NCBI RefSeq assembly: GCF_000963925.1
Contig: NZ_BAMV01000010.1
Span: 102,648-166,647 of the forward strand
From: Acetobacter cibinongensis
GTDB lineage: Bacteria; Pseudomonadota; Alphaproteobacteria; Acetobacterales; Acetobacteraceae
Reading direction: 5' to 3'
DNA length: 64,000 nucleotides
Below the pieces are notes generated by a model. It saw only the letters and a program-made list of their open reading frames with translations. It made no database searches and was not told the DNA's origin. How positions within the stretch are numbered: the stretch's first letter is position 1; each line of letters starts with the position of its first letter. The position numbers and the translations under genes were made by a program. Positions 56,550 to 64,000 of this stretch are shown here, piece after piece.

Positions 56550-57263
56550 TCAGGCCTGCCCTATACCCGGCAACCCGAACAGGGACGCCGCTTCAATCAA
56601 ATTACCTGCCACGGGGTATTCTGTTCCGGCGACCGTACCATCTTCATGGCGTACAATCTGGCATACTCGCAGTCCCGCCTGTGCAGCGGCATCCAGCTCT
56701 GCCGTCACGTCAGACAGGAACAGTACATCCGAGGCTTTCCAGCCGGCTTCCTGAAGCAGGGAGACATAGCTGGCCGCTTCTTTTTTACCGCCTACGCGCA
56801 GGTCAAAAAAACGGGTGAAAAGCGGGGTAACGTCCCCTTGTGCCGTATGCCCGTAAATCAGTTTCTGGGCAGGTTCTGAGCCTGAGGAATAAACGGCCAG
56901 TTCAATACCGGCACGGTACCAGCTCTCCAGCATTGGCACGACATCCGGGTACAGACGCGCGACAAGAGCACCGCGTTTGTAGCCTTCCGCCCAGACAAGC
57001 CCTTGCAACGCTTTAAGGGGTGCTACTTTGGCATCCTCATTCATCCAGCGCTCAAGCTGTTCAAGAGGGGGCACGCCGGGGGCCAGCTTTTCCGTCTCAG
57101 CCAATGCTGCCTGCACCGCAGGGTCATCTTTCCGCTCTTCCAACACGCGCGCCATGTGCGTGCGGGCATAGGGAAACAGAACATCATGCACAAAAGAAAT
57201 CGGCGCTGTTGTGCCCTCAATATCAAGCAGAACAACACGCGGGGCAGAAGCAGCAGTCTTCAT
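56550..57263 (-). CDS. mtnC: Enolase-phosphatase E1 (acireductone synthase)
   Basis: This haloacid dehalogenase-type enzyme catalyses enolisation and dephosphorylation of 2,3-diketo-5-methylthiopentyl-1-phosphate in methionine salvage. The 237-residue protein has the catalytic LLDIEGTTAPISFV motif with the Asp nucleophile, the conserved AVYSSGSEPAQKL segment and LFLSDVTAELDAA. The start overlaps the mtnD stop as ATGA. With mtnD and mtnB it forms the central steps of the methylthioadenosine recycling pathway. Confidence 0.95.
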   Translation of the reverse strand: MKTAASAPRVVLLDIEGTTAPISFVHDVLFPYARTHMARVLEERKDDPAVQAALAETEKLAPGVPPLEQLERWMNEDAKVAPLKALQGLVWAEGYKRGALVARLYPDVVPMLESWYRAGIELAVYSSGSEPAQKLIYGHTAQGDVTPLFTRFFDLRVGGKKEAASYVSLLQEAGWKASDVLFLSDVTAELDAAAQAGLRVCQIVRHEDGTVAGTEYPVAGNLIEAASLFGLPGIGQA

Positions 57264-57805
57264 GAGGGGTACGCCAAAAATTGATGGGCAAGGTCCGTGC
57301 CGGTGTAATCGGCTATCCAGCCTTCCTTGCGGGTGAAAATGCGTAAGGTCACAAAATCTGGCACCGGGCCGCCGTCAAACCAGTGTTTTGTGCCTTCTGG
57401 TACGGAGATCAGATCAGTCTGGGTGCATTCCACATCATAAATACGGTCTGCCACATGCAGGATGAAGTGGCCTCCCCCATGCACAAAAAACCGTACTTCA
57501 TCTTCGCTATGCGTATGCTCGGACAGGAACTTGCCGCGCAGCGTGGGCCAGTTGGGTGTTTCTGGTCCAACGCGCAGCACGTCGGCAGAGCCTGCGCCGG
57601 TCTCTCCCATCAGCTTGTCCAAAAAGGGGCGGTACGCGGCCAGAACGGCCTCTTCTTCCGCATCACGGGCAGGAATTTCCGGGCCTTCCCACCGCTCGAA
57701 CCTTACACCCAGCGGTCTTAACTCCGCTGCTATTTTGGCGGGGTCAGACGTGACCAGAACAGGGGTTTCCGGCACCGTATCCTGAAAAATGGTAAGACTG
57801 CTCAT
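57260..57805 (-). CDS. mtnD: Acireductone dioxygenase
   Basis: This metal-dependent dioxygenase converts acireductone to the 2-oxo acid precursor of methionine and formate, or to off-pathway products, depending on the metal (Fe or Ni). The 181-residue cupin has the metal motif EHTHSEDEVRFFV and later GTKHWFDGG, with the predicted ligand pattern H-x-H-x3-E with the last His in KHW. Start and stop overlap neighbours mtnB and mtnC as ATGA. Length is normal. Confidence 0.95.
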   Translation of the reverse strand: MSSLTIFQDTVPETPVLVTSDPAKIAAELRPLGVRFERWEGPEIPARDAEEEAVLAAYRPFLDKLMGETGAGSADVLRVGPETPNWPTLRGKFLSEHTHSEDEVRFFVHGGGHFILHVADRIYDVECTQTDLISVPEGTKHWFDGGPVPDFVTLRIFTRKEGWIADYTGTDLAHQFLAYPS

Positions 57806-58410
57806 ACACCCAGCTTCCTTCGTTCAAGAAGGCAGGCCAAAAGAAACTCCAGCCCTTCCAGCCTGGCCAATGCGGTTGGCATATCCTTGCCCCACACATA
57901 CACGCCATGGCCGCGAATGATGTAGCCCGCAGGCATGACCCCAAAATGCGGGGCTACCTCACGCGCCAGCCGCGCTATATCCTGATCGTTCCTGAACAGG
58001 GGAACAGCAAGAGTGGCATCATGAGTGGTCTGCCCCTCAAACACCTTCTGCACTTCGTAATCAGAGAGCTGCAACGCCTCTGTCGGCTCGATCATGGAAA
58101 GCACGGTCGATGCCACAGAGTGGCCGTGCAACACGGCTCCCGCAGAGGGGTCCTGCTGGTAAATCTGGCAGTGCAGCAGGGTCTCGGCACTGGGCCGGTT
58201 TCCTGCATCATGCGGTTTGCCGTTTTCATCAACCGTGATGACGTCCGCTGCCTGCAAAAAGCCTTTATGGCCCCCTGAGCGCGTAATGGCGATACGACCA
58301 TCTGCCAACCTGCGACTGATGTTCCCTGCTGTAGCAGGCACCCAGCCCCGGTTGTCCATACGCTGCCCTGCGGCAAGAATATCCTGCACAGCCTGCGCAA
58401 AATCCGTCAT
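57802..58410 (-). CDS. mtnB: Methylthioribulose-1-phosphate dehydratase
   Basis: This class II aldolase-fold enzyme dehydrates methylthioribulose-1-phosphate. The 202-residue protein has TAGNISRRLADGRIAITRSG, the zinc site HGHSVAST and the later YIIRGHGVYVWGKDM, both with His ligands. The ATG at 58410 starts the homologous region; a longer frame to 58479 has no support. Upstream steps MtnA/MtnK or MtnP and downstream aminotransferase are not in this window. Confidence 0.94.
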   Translation of the reverse strand: MTDFAQAVQDILAAGQRMDNRGWVPATAGNISRRLADGRIAITRSGGHKGFLQAADVITVDENGKPHDAGNRPSAETLLHCQIYQQDPSAGAVLHGHSVASTVLSMIEPTEALQLSDYEVQKVFEGQTTHDATLAVPLFRNDQDIARLAREVAPHFGVMPAGYIIRGHGVYVWGKDMPTALARLEGLEFLLACLLERRKLGV

Positions 58411-58505
58411 GAACCCCGCCCGACCTCTCTCATGAATGTACGATGACCTGCTTGCCTGACCATGGCTCTGCTGGCGCACACGGCACCACCAGACCGGCCG
58501 GGTTT

Positions 58506-58751
58506 TCAGGGCTGGTGCGTTTTATCGCGCTGTGCAGCCTGATCCACCGATGTGGCGGACGGAGCAGGAATATGGCCGCCGGGGCGTGTGGCGCTCTCAT
58601 CCATCGGCTCATCATCAGCCATATGCTTCTTGAAAGACTTAATGCCCTTCGCGAAGTCACCCATCATAGAACTGATTTTACCGCCGCCACCAAACACCAC
58701 CAGCACAACAATAAGCACGATCAGCCAGTGCCAGATGCTCAAGCTACCCAT
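58506..58751 (-). CDS. tatA: Twin-arginine translocase subunit TatA
   Basis: This small membrane protein forms the translocation pore for folded Tat substrates. The 81-residue protein has the N-terminal transmembrane helix ([20 protein letters not shown]), the following amphipathic helix ([14 protein letters not shown]) and an acidic-polar tail. AAAGGA lies about eight bases before the ATG. TatB and TatC are not adjacent here. The copper oxidase at 4.7-6.5 kb is one predicted Tat substrate. Confidence 0.93.
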   Translation of the reverse strand: MGSLSIWHWLIVLIVVLVVFGGGGKISSMMGDFAKGIKSFKKHMADDEPMDESATRPGGHIPAPSATSVDQAAQRDKTHQP

Positions 58752-58923
58752 TCAACAGTCCTTTGTTTCCCTTTGACACAGGCTGGACGGCCCAGATACC
58801 CTGTGTCTGTCCTTCTTTCACATGGCGGCCATTGTGCTGTCATGCAAGTCTGTTCTTCCTTATATCAGACAGCAGGCCCGCTGTATGCCCCGTGTGATGC
58901 ACCTTGCCGGGGCCAGACCACGC

Positions 58924-59388
58924 TTAAGGCTCTATAAAACCATAAGTGGGGTAGATGGTTTTACCCATCCCCCTTATCGGGCTCCACCAGACGCGCACGC
59001 GCGTCCAGTCATTTGCAGCGGAAACATCTTCCACGGGGGCGCTGCGCGTTACGCGGCCAGGCTCCCAGTTCGCGTGCTCAACCAGCACCAAACGGGCACT
59101 TTTGACCTGCTGCACAACAGAAACATGCCCTGATGGCAGGCGGCGCGTGGACCGAAAAACCAGAACATCGCCTTTGCGAGGCGTGCTGCTGCGGCCATAC
59201 ACCCTCCCCGCCTGCCCCCACCAACTGGCTGCGGCACCCCGCAGGTTAACGGCCGAGTGCTCACGGGCATACGGTGCACATTGCACGGAGCCATTCCACC
59301 CACGCCCACCCGCACAGGCGGCCAAAAGAAGAGGCGCTGCGTAAAAAACGACCCGTTTTACGACTCGGACTTTAATCGTTCGACCCAC
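58924..59388 (-). CDS. CHAP-domain lipoprotein
   Basis: This 154-residue exported protein has a short signal with a lipobox-like LLAACAGG and a compact CHAP-type amidase domain. The candidate catalytic Cys is in SVQCAPYAREHS and the candidate His is in LPSGHVSVVQQV, so a peptidoglycan hydrolase of the outer envelope is plausible. The GTG start at 59388 overlaps the end of recX by 31 bases in another frame; no alternative ATG exists before the signal. It is shorter than many CHAP proteins. Confidence 0.75.
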   Translation of the reverse strand: MGRTIKVRVVKRVVFYAAPLLLAACAGGRGWNGSVQCAPYAREHSAVNLRGAAASWWGQAGRVYGRSSTPRKGDVLVFRSTRRLPSGHVSVVQQVKSARLVLVEHANWEPGRVTRSAPVEDVSAANDWTRVRVWWSPIRGMGKTIYPTYGFIEP

Positions 59389-60035
59389 TGTGCCGCTTCC
59401 TCCGGATCCATATCCAAAACCTGTTCCGCAATATCGCGCCCAAAGCCGGAGCGTGCAAAAACGCCCAGTGCTTTCTGCCGCTCTGCCATACCGCGTAGGC
59501 GGCGCTCTTCCTGCGTTTCTTCGCCTTCAACAGATGAGGCGTCTCGCCGCAGGCGTGGCAGGTTGGCAAATGGGCCCAAACGCCGTTTGCGGGCGGCTGT
59601 CAGGGCCGCAGAAAGTTCGGTCTCCCGCGCGGAGAACCCTTCCACTACACCCTGTAGCGCTGCGGCCCGTACCTCTGCCTCAACACCCTTGGCAGCCAGA
59701 TGGGCCTGTACCGCCTTGCCTGAGCGCCCTGAGCGGGTAAGTCGCTTGGCACGGGCGCGGGCAAACGCATCATCATCAACAGCGCCAAGCTGCACCATGT
59801 CTGCCGCAACAGCCTGCACAACAGGCCGCAGGGCCGCCATATGTGCCGCAATATCCTCACGGTCCGCTCCGGCTTTCAGGGCCGCACGCTCCCACCGTGC
59901 TACACGGCGCAGCAACACCTGCTCCAACCCATGCTGCGTTGTGGCAAACCGGGCCAGGTGCGCCAATGCGGCCTCTCTCAACGCCGCTTTATCCGGCGGG
60001 GAAGGACAATCAGAAGGTAAATGAGACAACGCCAT
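59358..60035 (-). CDS. recX: RecX family regulatory protein
   Basis: This protein of about 225 residues belongs to the RecX family, which limits RecA filaments. It has the triple-helix repeats ALAHLARFATTQHGLEQVLL, MVQLGAVDDDAFARARAKRL and a later LDMDPEEAAQWVERL. The sequence is divergent, as usual for the family. The ATG at 60035 is chosen because homology begins there; an upstream frame to 60203 would run through the argD leader. It overlaps the CHAP gene and no recA is nearby. Confidence 0.8.
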   Translation of the reverse strand: MALSHLPSDCPSPPDKAALREAALAHLARFATTQHGLEQVLLRRVARWERAALKAGADREDIAAHMAALRPVVQAVAADMVQLGAVDDDAFARARAKRLTRSGRSGKAVQAHLAAKGVEAEVRAAALQGVVEGFSARETELSAALTAARKRRLGPFANLPRLRRDASSVEGEETQEERRLRGMAERQKALGVFARSGFGRDIAEQVLDMDPEEAAQWVERLKSES

Positions 60036-60189
60036 ACGCGGTTCTATGCCCCAAAACAGAGTGCTGTGGCCACTTTGTGCCGCCACAAAGCAACAATAGG
60101 CAAGAATTGCGCCAGTTTCATGAAAGAATTTCGCTCTCAACGTTTGACACCGGGGGGCGGCCCTTGTCATCATGGGGGTGCAACGGATC

Positions 60190-60219
60190 GCCCGCTCCAG
60201 CACGGCAGCGGGCTTTTTT
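60190..60219 (+). terminator. Terminator-like hairpin ahead of argD
   Basis: GCCCGCT and AGCGGGC arms with a ten-base loop are followed by six T. No plus-strand gene lies upstream for more than 10 kb, so it would act on a leader transcript or a small RNA, about 60 bases before argD. The CTTTGTG/CACAAAG inverted repeat at 60073-60090 is further upstream in the same leader. Confidence 0.65.
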
Positions 60220-60276
60220 CGTTTTGCACCTGTTTTTCATTTTTCACGCAATGACCGCAACACAAAGACAAAGTTC

Positions 60277-61479
60277 ATGATTCCAGCCCTGACCCCGACC
60301 TACAACCGCGCAGACCTCGCTTTTGAGCGTGGCGAAGGCGCCTGGCTGTACACGACGGACGGGCGACGATTCCTAGACTTTGCTGCGGGCATTGCCACCT
60401 GCTCTATCGGGCACGGGCACCCGCACCTGGTGCAGACAATTCAGCAGCAGGCTGCCAAAGTCATGCATGTGTCCAACCTGTTCCGGGTACCGCAAGCTGA
60501 AAAGCTGGCCCAGCGGCTGGTTGATAACAGCTTTGCGGATAGCGTCTTTTTCTGCAATTCCGGCGCTGAAGCCAATGAAGGCATGGTCAAGTTTGCCCGC
60601 CGTGCGCAGGCGCTGGCTGGCCACCCGGAACGCACAGAAATCATCTGCATGGAGGGCGCGTTTCATGGCCGGACACTGGCCATGCTCTCCGCCACCGGCA
60701 ACCCCAAATATCTGGAAGGGTTTGGCACACCGGTTGCTGACTTTGTGCATGTGCCTTTCAACGATATTGAGGCCGTAAAAGCCGCCATTGGCCCGCGCAC
60801 TGCTGCGGTCATGCTGGAACCCATTCAGGGGGAAAGTGGCATCAAGGTTGCTTCCACCGCCTATCTGCAAGCCTTACGCGCCGTGTGTGATGAAACCGGC
60901 GTACTGCTGGCACTGGATGAAGTGCAGTGCGGCATAGGCCGTACCGGTAAGCTGTTTGCACATGAATGGGCAGGGATTACGCCTGACGTTCTGTCTAGCG
61001 CCAAAGGGCTCGGGGGCGGCTTCCCCATCGGGGCTGTGCTGGCAACAGAGGCTGTAGCCAAAGGCATGACAGCAGGCACCCACGGCACCACTTTTGGCGG
61101 TAACCCCCTCGCCTGCGCGGCTGCAAATGCCGTGCTGGATGTTCTGCTGGCCCCCGGCTTCATGGACCAGATTCAGGCGCGGGCTACCCTGCTCGACAGC
61201 CTGCTGGATGACCTGATCAAACAGGCTCCCGGCGTTTTTGCAGAACGCCGCGGCCTTGGCCTGCTGATCGGTCTGCGCTGCATCCCTCCTGTTGGAGAAG
61301 TGCAGGCTGCCGCCCAGAGAGCAGGCCTGCTCTGTGTCACAGCAGGTGACAATGTTTTGCGTCTGGTTCCCCCTCTAACACTCACTGAAGAGGACTGCCG
61401 GGAGGCCGTCTCCCGCCTGCGGCAGGCGGTTCTGTCCAACTCTTCTGCTGATACGACTGTTCTGGAGACATCCCTGTGA
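60277..61479 (+). CDS. argD: Acetylornithine aminotransferase
   Basis: This PLP enzyme makes N-acetylornithine in arginine synthesis and can act in related lysine steps. The 400-residue protein has the PLP lysine in SSAKGLGGGFPIGAVLA, the phosphate-binding FCNSGAEANEGMVKFAR and the cofactor Asp in LLALDEVQCGIGRTG. The ATG at 60277 (MIPALTPTYNRADL) matches the family; a frame to 60172 lies in the leader. It overlaps argF as GTGA. A terminator-like hairpin is in its leader. Confidence 0.95.
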   Translation: MIPALTPTYNRADLAFERGEGAWLYTTDGRRFLDFAAGIATCSIGHGHPHLVQTIQQQAAKVMHVSNLFRVPQAEKLAQRLVDNSFADSVFFCNSGAEANEGMVKFARRAQALAGHPERTEIICMEGAFHGRTLAMLSATGNPKYLEGFGTPVADFVHVPFNDIEAVKAAIGPRTAAVMLEPIQGESGIKVASTAYLQALRAVCDETGVLLALDEVQCGIGRTGKLFAHEWAGITPDVLSSAKGLGGGFPIGAVLATEAVAKGMTAGTHGTTFGGNPLACAAANAVLDVLLAPGFMDQIQARATLLDSLLDDLIKQAPGVFAERRGLGLLIGLRCIPPVGEVQAAAQRAGLLCVTAGDNVLRLVPPLTLTEEDCREAVSRLRQAVLSNSSADTTVLETSL

Positions 61480-62474
61480 GCGCTGCCCTTTCTTCTGTTC
61501 CTGCCAACACAGACAAGGTCGGCCCTCGCCATTTCCTTGACCTGAAAGATCTGGATGCCGCAACGCTGCGCCAGATTCTGGATGTTGCCCGCAGCATGAA
61601 AACCATGCAGCAGAACCGTCGCTTTCCACTGCACCCGCGCCGCCCGCTGGCGGGGCGGATGCTGGGTATTATTCTCTCCAAACCCTCCACCCGGACGCGC
61701 GTGTCCTTTGAAGTCGGCATTCGCCAGCTTGGGGGGGATGCCATTATCCTCAGTCCCGGTGAAATGCAGCTTGGCCGGGGTGAAACCATTGCCGATACTG
61801 GCCGCGTGCTCTCCCGCTTTGTGGATGCGCTGGTCCTGCGGACAGGCAAGACGGACTCCCTGCAAACATTGGCCAAATGGAGCAGTGTGCCGGTTATCAA
61901 TGGGCTGACACCGTCTTCCCACCCCGTGCAGATCCTGGCTGACATCCTGACATTTGAAGAGCATCGCGGCCCTGTAAAAGGCAAAACCTTTGCCTGGACA
62001 GGCGATGGCAACAATGTGCTGACCTCCCTGATTGAAGGTGCAGTCCGCTTCGGGTTTGCCCTGCGCGCCGCAACCCCAGCAGACATGCGTCCCGCGCAGG
62101 ATGTGCTGGACTGGGCCAAGGCACAGGGCGGTGACGTGCAATGGACGGACGACCCCAAAGCCGCTGTTCACAAGGCAGACTGCGTTGTGACTGATACATG
62201 GATCAGCATGTCTGATTCAGACGACGAAGCAGCAGCCCGCATTGCCAAGCTCGCGCCCTATCAGGTGAACACAGAATTGATGGCGCTTGCGGCAGCAGAT
62301 GCCCTGTTTATGCACTGCCTTCCCGCCCATATTGGGGAAGAAGTCACGCAGGATGTTTTTGAAGGCCCACATTCTGTTGTGTTTGACGAAGCTGAAAACC
62401 GCCTGCATGCCCAGAAAGGTATTCTGGCATGGGCTATGGGCGGTGCGGACTGGGCCTCTTTTGGCAAGGAATAA
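61476..62474 (+). CDS. argF: Ornithine carbamoyltransferase
   Basis: This enzyme makes citrulline from ornithine and carbamoyl phosphate in arginine synthesis. The 332-residue protein has the carbamoyl-phosphate motif SKPSTRTRVSFEVG, HPVQILADILTFEE, the ornithine segment and the catalytic LFMHCLPAHIGEEV. The start is a GTG overlapping argD's stop. Length is normal. A small unknown gene follows three bases later. Confidence 0.97.
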   Translation: MSAALSSVPANTDKVGPRHFLDLKDLDAATLRQILDVARSMKTMQQNRRFPLHPRRPLAGRMLGIILSKPSTRTRVSFEVGIRQLGGDAIILSPGEMQLGRGETIADTGRVLSRFVDALVLRTGKTDSLQTLAKWSSVPVINGLTPSSHPVQILADILTFEEHRGPVKGKTFAWTGDGNNVLTSLIEGAVRFGFALRAATPADMRPAQDVLDWAKAQGGDVQWTDDPKAAVHKADCVVTDTWISMSDSDDEAAARIAKLAPYQVNTELMALAAADALFMHCLPAHIGEEVTQDVFEGPHSVVFDEAENRLHAQKGILAWAMGGADWASFGKE

Positions 62475-62477
62475 AGC

Positions 62478-62792
62478 ATGACTGGCACGGATAAGGTTGT
62501 TCCCACCACAACAGAAGATACGCCCTCCGTTCCTGGCTGGGTGGAAACAACGCTGGACGAGATTCTGGCAAACCTGCCGGTCACTGCGGAAAAACTAGCT
62601 CCGCTCCGTGCCTCCTACCTTGACTGCCTTGCCAATTGTGGCCGCGCCACAGATCTGGACAGCGCTCACGATGCCTGCCGCCAAGGGCTGTTGCGGGCCT
62701 TGAAAGACAATGTGGGTCTGGATTCCACCACCCTGCGGACGCTGGAGCAAAAACTGGAAAAGCTTGAACTCGATATTTCAAGCGCCATTTAA
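62478..62792 (+). CDS. Unknown small protein between argF and hslO
   Basis: This 104-residue protein starts three bases after argF. The N-terminal 20 residues are Thr/Pro-rich; the rest is predicted helical (VPGWVETTLDEILANLPVTA to LEQKLEKLELDISSAI) with three Cys residues, including LDCLANCG. No signal peptide or membrane segment. No family recognised. Position in a tight operon with argD-argF suggests expression with arginine synthesis; function is not implied. Confidence 0.65.
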   Translation: MTGTDKVVPTTTEDTPSVPGWVETTLDEILANLPVTAEKLAPLRASYLDCLANCGRATDLDSAHDACRQGLLRALKDNVGLDSTTLRTLEQKLEKLELDISSAI

Positions 62793-62830
62793 GAGAAAAC
62801 AGCTTCTGACTTTCTTGCGCTCCCTGCGCG

Positions 62831-62881
62831 GAAAACGGCAGGCAGAACGGCTGGCTTCAGCCGCCCTGTGCTGCCGTTTTC
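62831..62881. repeat. Long hairpin between the unknown gene and hslO
   Basis: Outer arms GAAAACGGCAG and CTGCCGTTTTC pair perfectly, and an inner CGGCTG/CAGCCG stem with a GCTT loop adds stability. TTTTG follows, so it may be a weak terminator before hslO, about 25 bases upstream of the hslO start, or an attenuator. Confidence 0.6.
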
Positions 62882-62905
62882 TTTTGTGTCGATAAGGCCC
62901 CCACT

Positions 62906-63862
62906 ATGGAAACCCCTGCTTTTCTTGACCGTGACCGCCCCGATGTGCCCGATCTTGTTGTGCCCGGTGGTGTCACGCCTTTCTATCTAAAAGGCCGCCC
63001 TGTCCGTGGCCGTATGGTGCATCTTGGTGTGCTGGCGGATGTCTTGCTGACGCGCCATGATCATCCGGCTGCCGTTACACGTCTGGCGGGCAAGGCACTC
63101 GCTTTGGTTGCTGCTTTGGCATCAGCCCTCAAGTTCAAAGGCTCTTTCTCCCTTCAGATTAAAGGGGATGGCCCTGTCTCCATGCTAGTGGCAGACTGCA
63201 CGGACACAGGTGCCCTGCGCTTCTATGCCCGCACGGAAGAAGACGCCCTGAACACCCTTCTGGCTGAAACCTCTACCCCGACCGACCGTGAGTTGCTGGG
63301 CAATGGCTACCTTGCCCTGACAATTGACCAAGGCCCGGATATGGAGCGGCATCAGGGGATTGTGGAAATTGCCGGAGATGACCTGGCAACCATGGCATCC
63401 CACTATTTTGCAACCAGTGAACAACATGCCTGCTGGCTGTTCCTAAGCTGCAAAATGACCGATGCCGGGTGGCGTGCTGGTGGCCTGATTCTGGAACGCA
63501 TTGCAGGGGAAGGCGGGACCCATGTGGTGGGCGATGCTGACGCAGATGCAAACTGGGAAACCGCCACCATTCTTGCCTCCACACTGTCTGCCCGCGAACT
63601 GCTGGATGACAGCCTATCAGCCCCGGAGCTGTTGCACCGCCTCTTCCATCAGGAAGATCTGCATGTCAGCCAGCCGCGTGCTCTAGCCTATGGCTGCCGC
63701 TGCTCCCGCGCACGTCTGGTTGATGTGCTGCAAGGCTTCTCCAACGATGACCTGGACCACATGGCGCAGGATGACGGGCAGATTGTCATGAATTGCGAGT
63801 TCTGCAACATCGACTTCCGCTTCCCCCGCAAGGATATTCTCTCCCGTGCGGAGCAGGATTAA
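62906..63862 (+). CDS. hslO: Redox-regulated chaperone Hsp33
   Basis: This cytoplasmic holdase is activated by oxidation through a zinc-bound four-cysteine redox switch. The 318-residue protein has the N-terminal Hsp33 body (RGRMVHLGVLADVLLTRHD, then FSLQIKGDGPVSMLV, and LTIDQGPDMERHQGIVEI) and the C-terminal switch CRC with CEFC. Length is about 20 residues above E. coli Hsp33. A perfect 16-bp palindrome and a strong terminator follow its stop. Confidence 0.96.
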   Translation: METPAFLDRDRPDVPDLVVPGGVTPFYLKGRPVRGRMVHLGVLADVLLTRHDHPAAVTRLAGKALALVAALASALKFKGSFSLQIKGDGPVSMLVADCTDTGALRFYARTEEDALNTLLAETSTPTDRELLGNGYLALTIDQGPDMERHQGIVEIAGDDLATMASHYFATSEQHACWLFLSCKMTDAGWRAGGLILERIAGEGGTHVVGDADADANWETATILASTLSARELLDDSLSAPELLHRLFHQEDLHVSQPRALAYGCRCSRARLVDVLQGFSNDDLDHMAQDDGQIVMNCEFCNIDFRFPRKDILSRAEQD

Positions 63863-63877
63863 AGCATTCCCTGACAG

Positions 63878-63893
63878 GGTGTGACGTCACACC
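63878..63893. repeat. Perfect 16-bp palindrome just after hslO
   Basis: GGTGTGACGTCACACC is fully self-complementary, 15 bases past the hslO stop and ahead of its terminator. It contains the same GTGTGAC half-sites as the 38650 site, here with no spacer. Could be a protein-binding site for whatever lies to the right or a transcript-end structure. Confidence 0.5.
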
Positions 63894-63910
63894 ATACGGC
63901 CAGACGTAAT

Positions 63911-63950
63911 AAAAAGGCTGCTGGAACATGATGAGTCCAGCAGCCTTTTT
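63911..63950 (+). terminator. Rho-independent terminator after hslO
   Basis: Perfect 15-base arms AAAAAGGCTGCTGGA and TCCAGCAGCCTTTTT around a ten-base loop end in five T. Symmetric A and T runs make it bidirectional. Confidence 0.95.
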
Positions 63951-63968
63951 ATAAAATCCAAAACACCC

Positions 63969-64000
63969 GGAAGGCCGGAAGGCCGGAAGGCCGGAAGGCC
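63969..64000. repeat. GGAAGGCC tandem repeat running off the right edge
   Basis: Four exact head-to-tail copies of the 8-mer GGAAGGCC fill the last 32 bases; each ends in GGCC, so unit boundaries can be drawn in other phases. The array may continue outside the window. It is not in a coding frame that I can see. Confidence 0.9.

Noticed and set aside
60120..60253. Possible 44-codon leader peptide before argD
   Set aside because: No ribosome site and only three Arg codons, none of them in a run, so it does not look like an arginine leader.
61173..62171. A 332-residue frame antisense to argD/argF
   Set aside because: Both sense genes are conserved along the whole span; this is a shadow.
63969..64000. 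CRISPR-like array
   Set aside because: The repeats are eight bases and contiguous without spacers, so they are not CRISPR.

Overview
The window is a gene-dense stretch of chromosome from an acetic acid bacterium (Acetobacteraceae, most likely Acetobacter or a close relative). This is inferred from protein style and gene content: respiratory lactate dehydrogenases for both isomers, alphaproteobacterial families (DUF2125, DUF1491, DUF3035, DUF3597), a non-catalytic PyrC' next to pyrB, and moderate-to-high GC with many ATGA/GTGA overlaps. I see no rRNA, tRNA, CRISPR array, prophage or insertion sequence. Nearly everything is core metabolism and information processing. The most accessory-looking part is a copper-resistance block at the left end.

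Layout. 1-0.7 kb: end of a glycosyltransferase. 0.7-7.0 kb: copper block with a CopA-type P-ATPase, a divergent CsoR repressor, and a minus-strand operon of a His-rich exported protein, a Tat-exported multicopper oxidase, CopB and a small exported protein. Two near-identical CsoR-type operators (about 3.12 and 7.03 kb) tie the block into one regulon. 7.2-15.7 kb: lldD, a DUF2125 protein, an AT-rich gap with two perfect DnaA boxes, plsC, ahcY, a DUF3597 protein, dld and an L,D-transpeptidase. 15.7-23.3 kb: the 2-oxoglutarate dehydrogenase cluster (odhA, odhB, and an lpd with its own lipoyl domain), preceded by a ZapE/AFG1 ATPase. 23.4-26.2 kb: an AhpD-like protein and ComEC.

26.2-38.6 kb: a compact plus-strand run gltX-pyrB-pyrC'-plsY-dprA-topA-rnr-S41 protease-DUF1491, mostly with overlapping stop and start codons. 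38.8-44.5 kb: an OmpA-like porin with a CRP-like site upstream, an RlmL-type RNA methyltransferase, cysK divergent from a cysteine-free Rrf2 regulator (a CymR-like arrangement), and two divergent exported proteins with basic tails. 44.7-47.6 kb: parE and an RhtA-like exporter.

47.6-60.0 kb: a long minus-strand series recX, CHAP lipoprotein, tatA, mtnB-mtnD-mtnC (methionine salvage), ribF, a tiny membrane protein, ileS, lspA, a DUF3035 lipoprotein, mutL and a solitary nuoM. 60.2-64 kb: argD-argF, an unknown small protein, hslO, and an 8-bp tandem repeat running off the right edge.

My reading is that there is no clear undescribed defence or mobile system here. The observations I would follow up are the DnaA-box gap, the CymR-like cysK pair, the orphan nuoM, the metal-ligand loss in PyrC', the paired basic-tailed exported proteins, the uncharacterised members of the copper operon, and several perfect palindromes in promoters.
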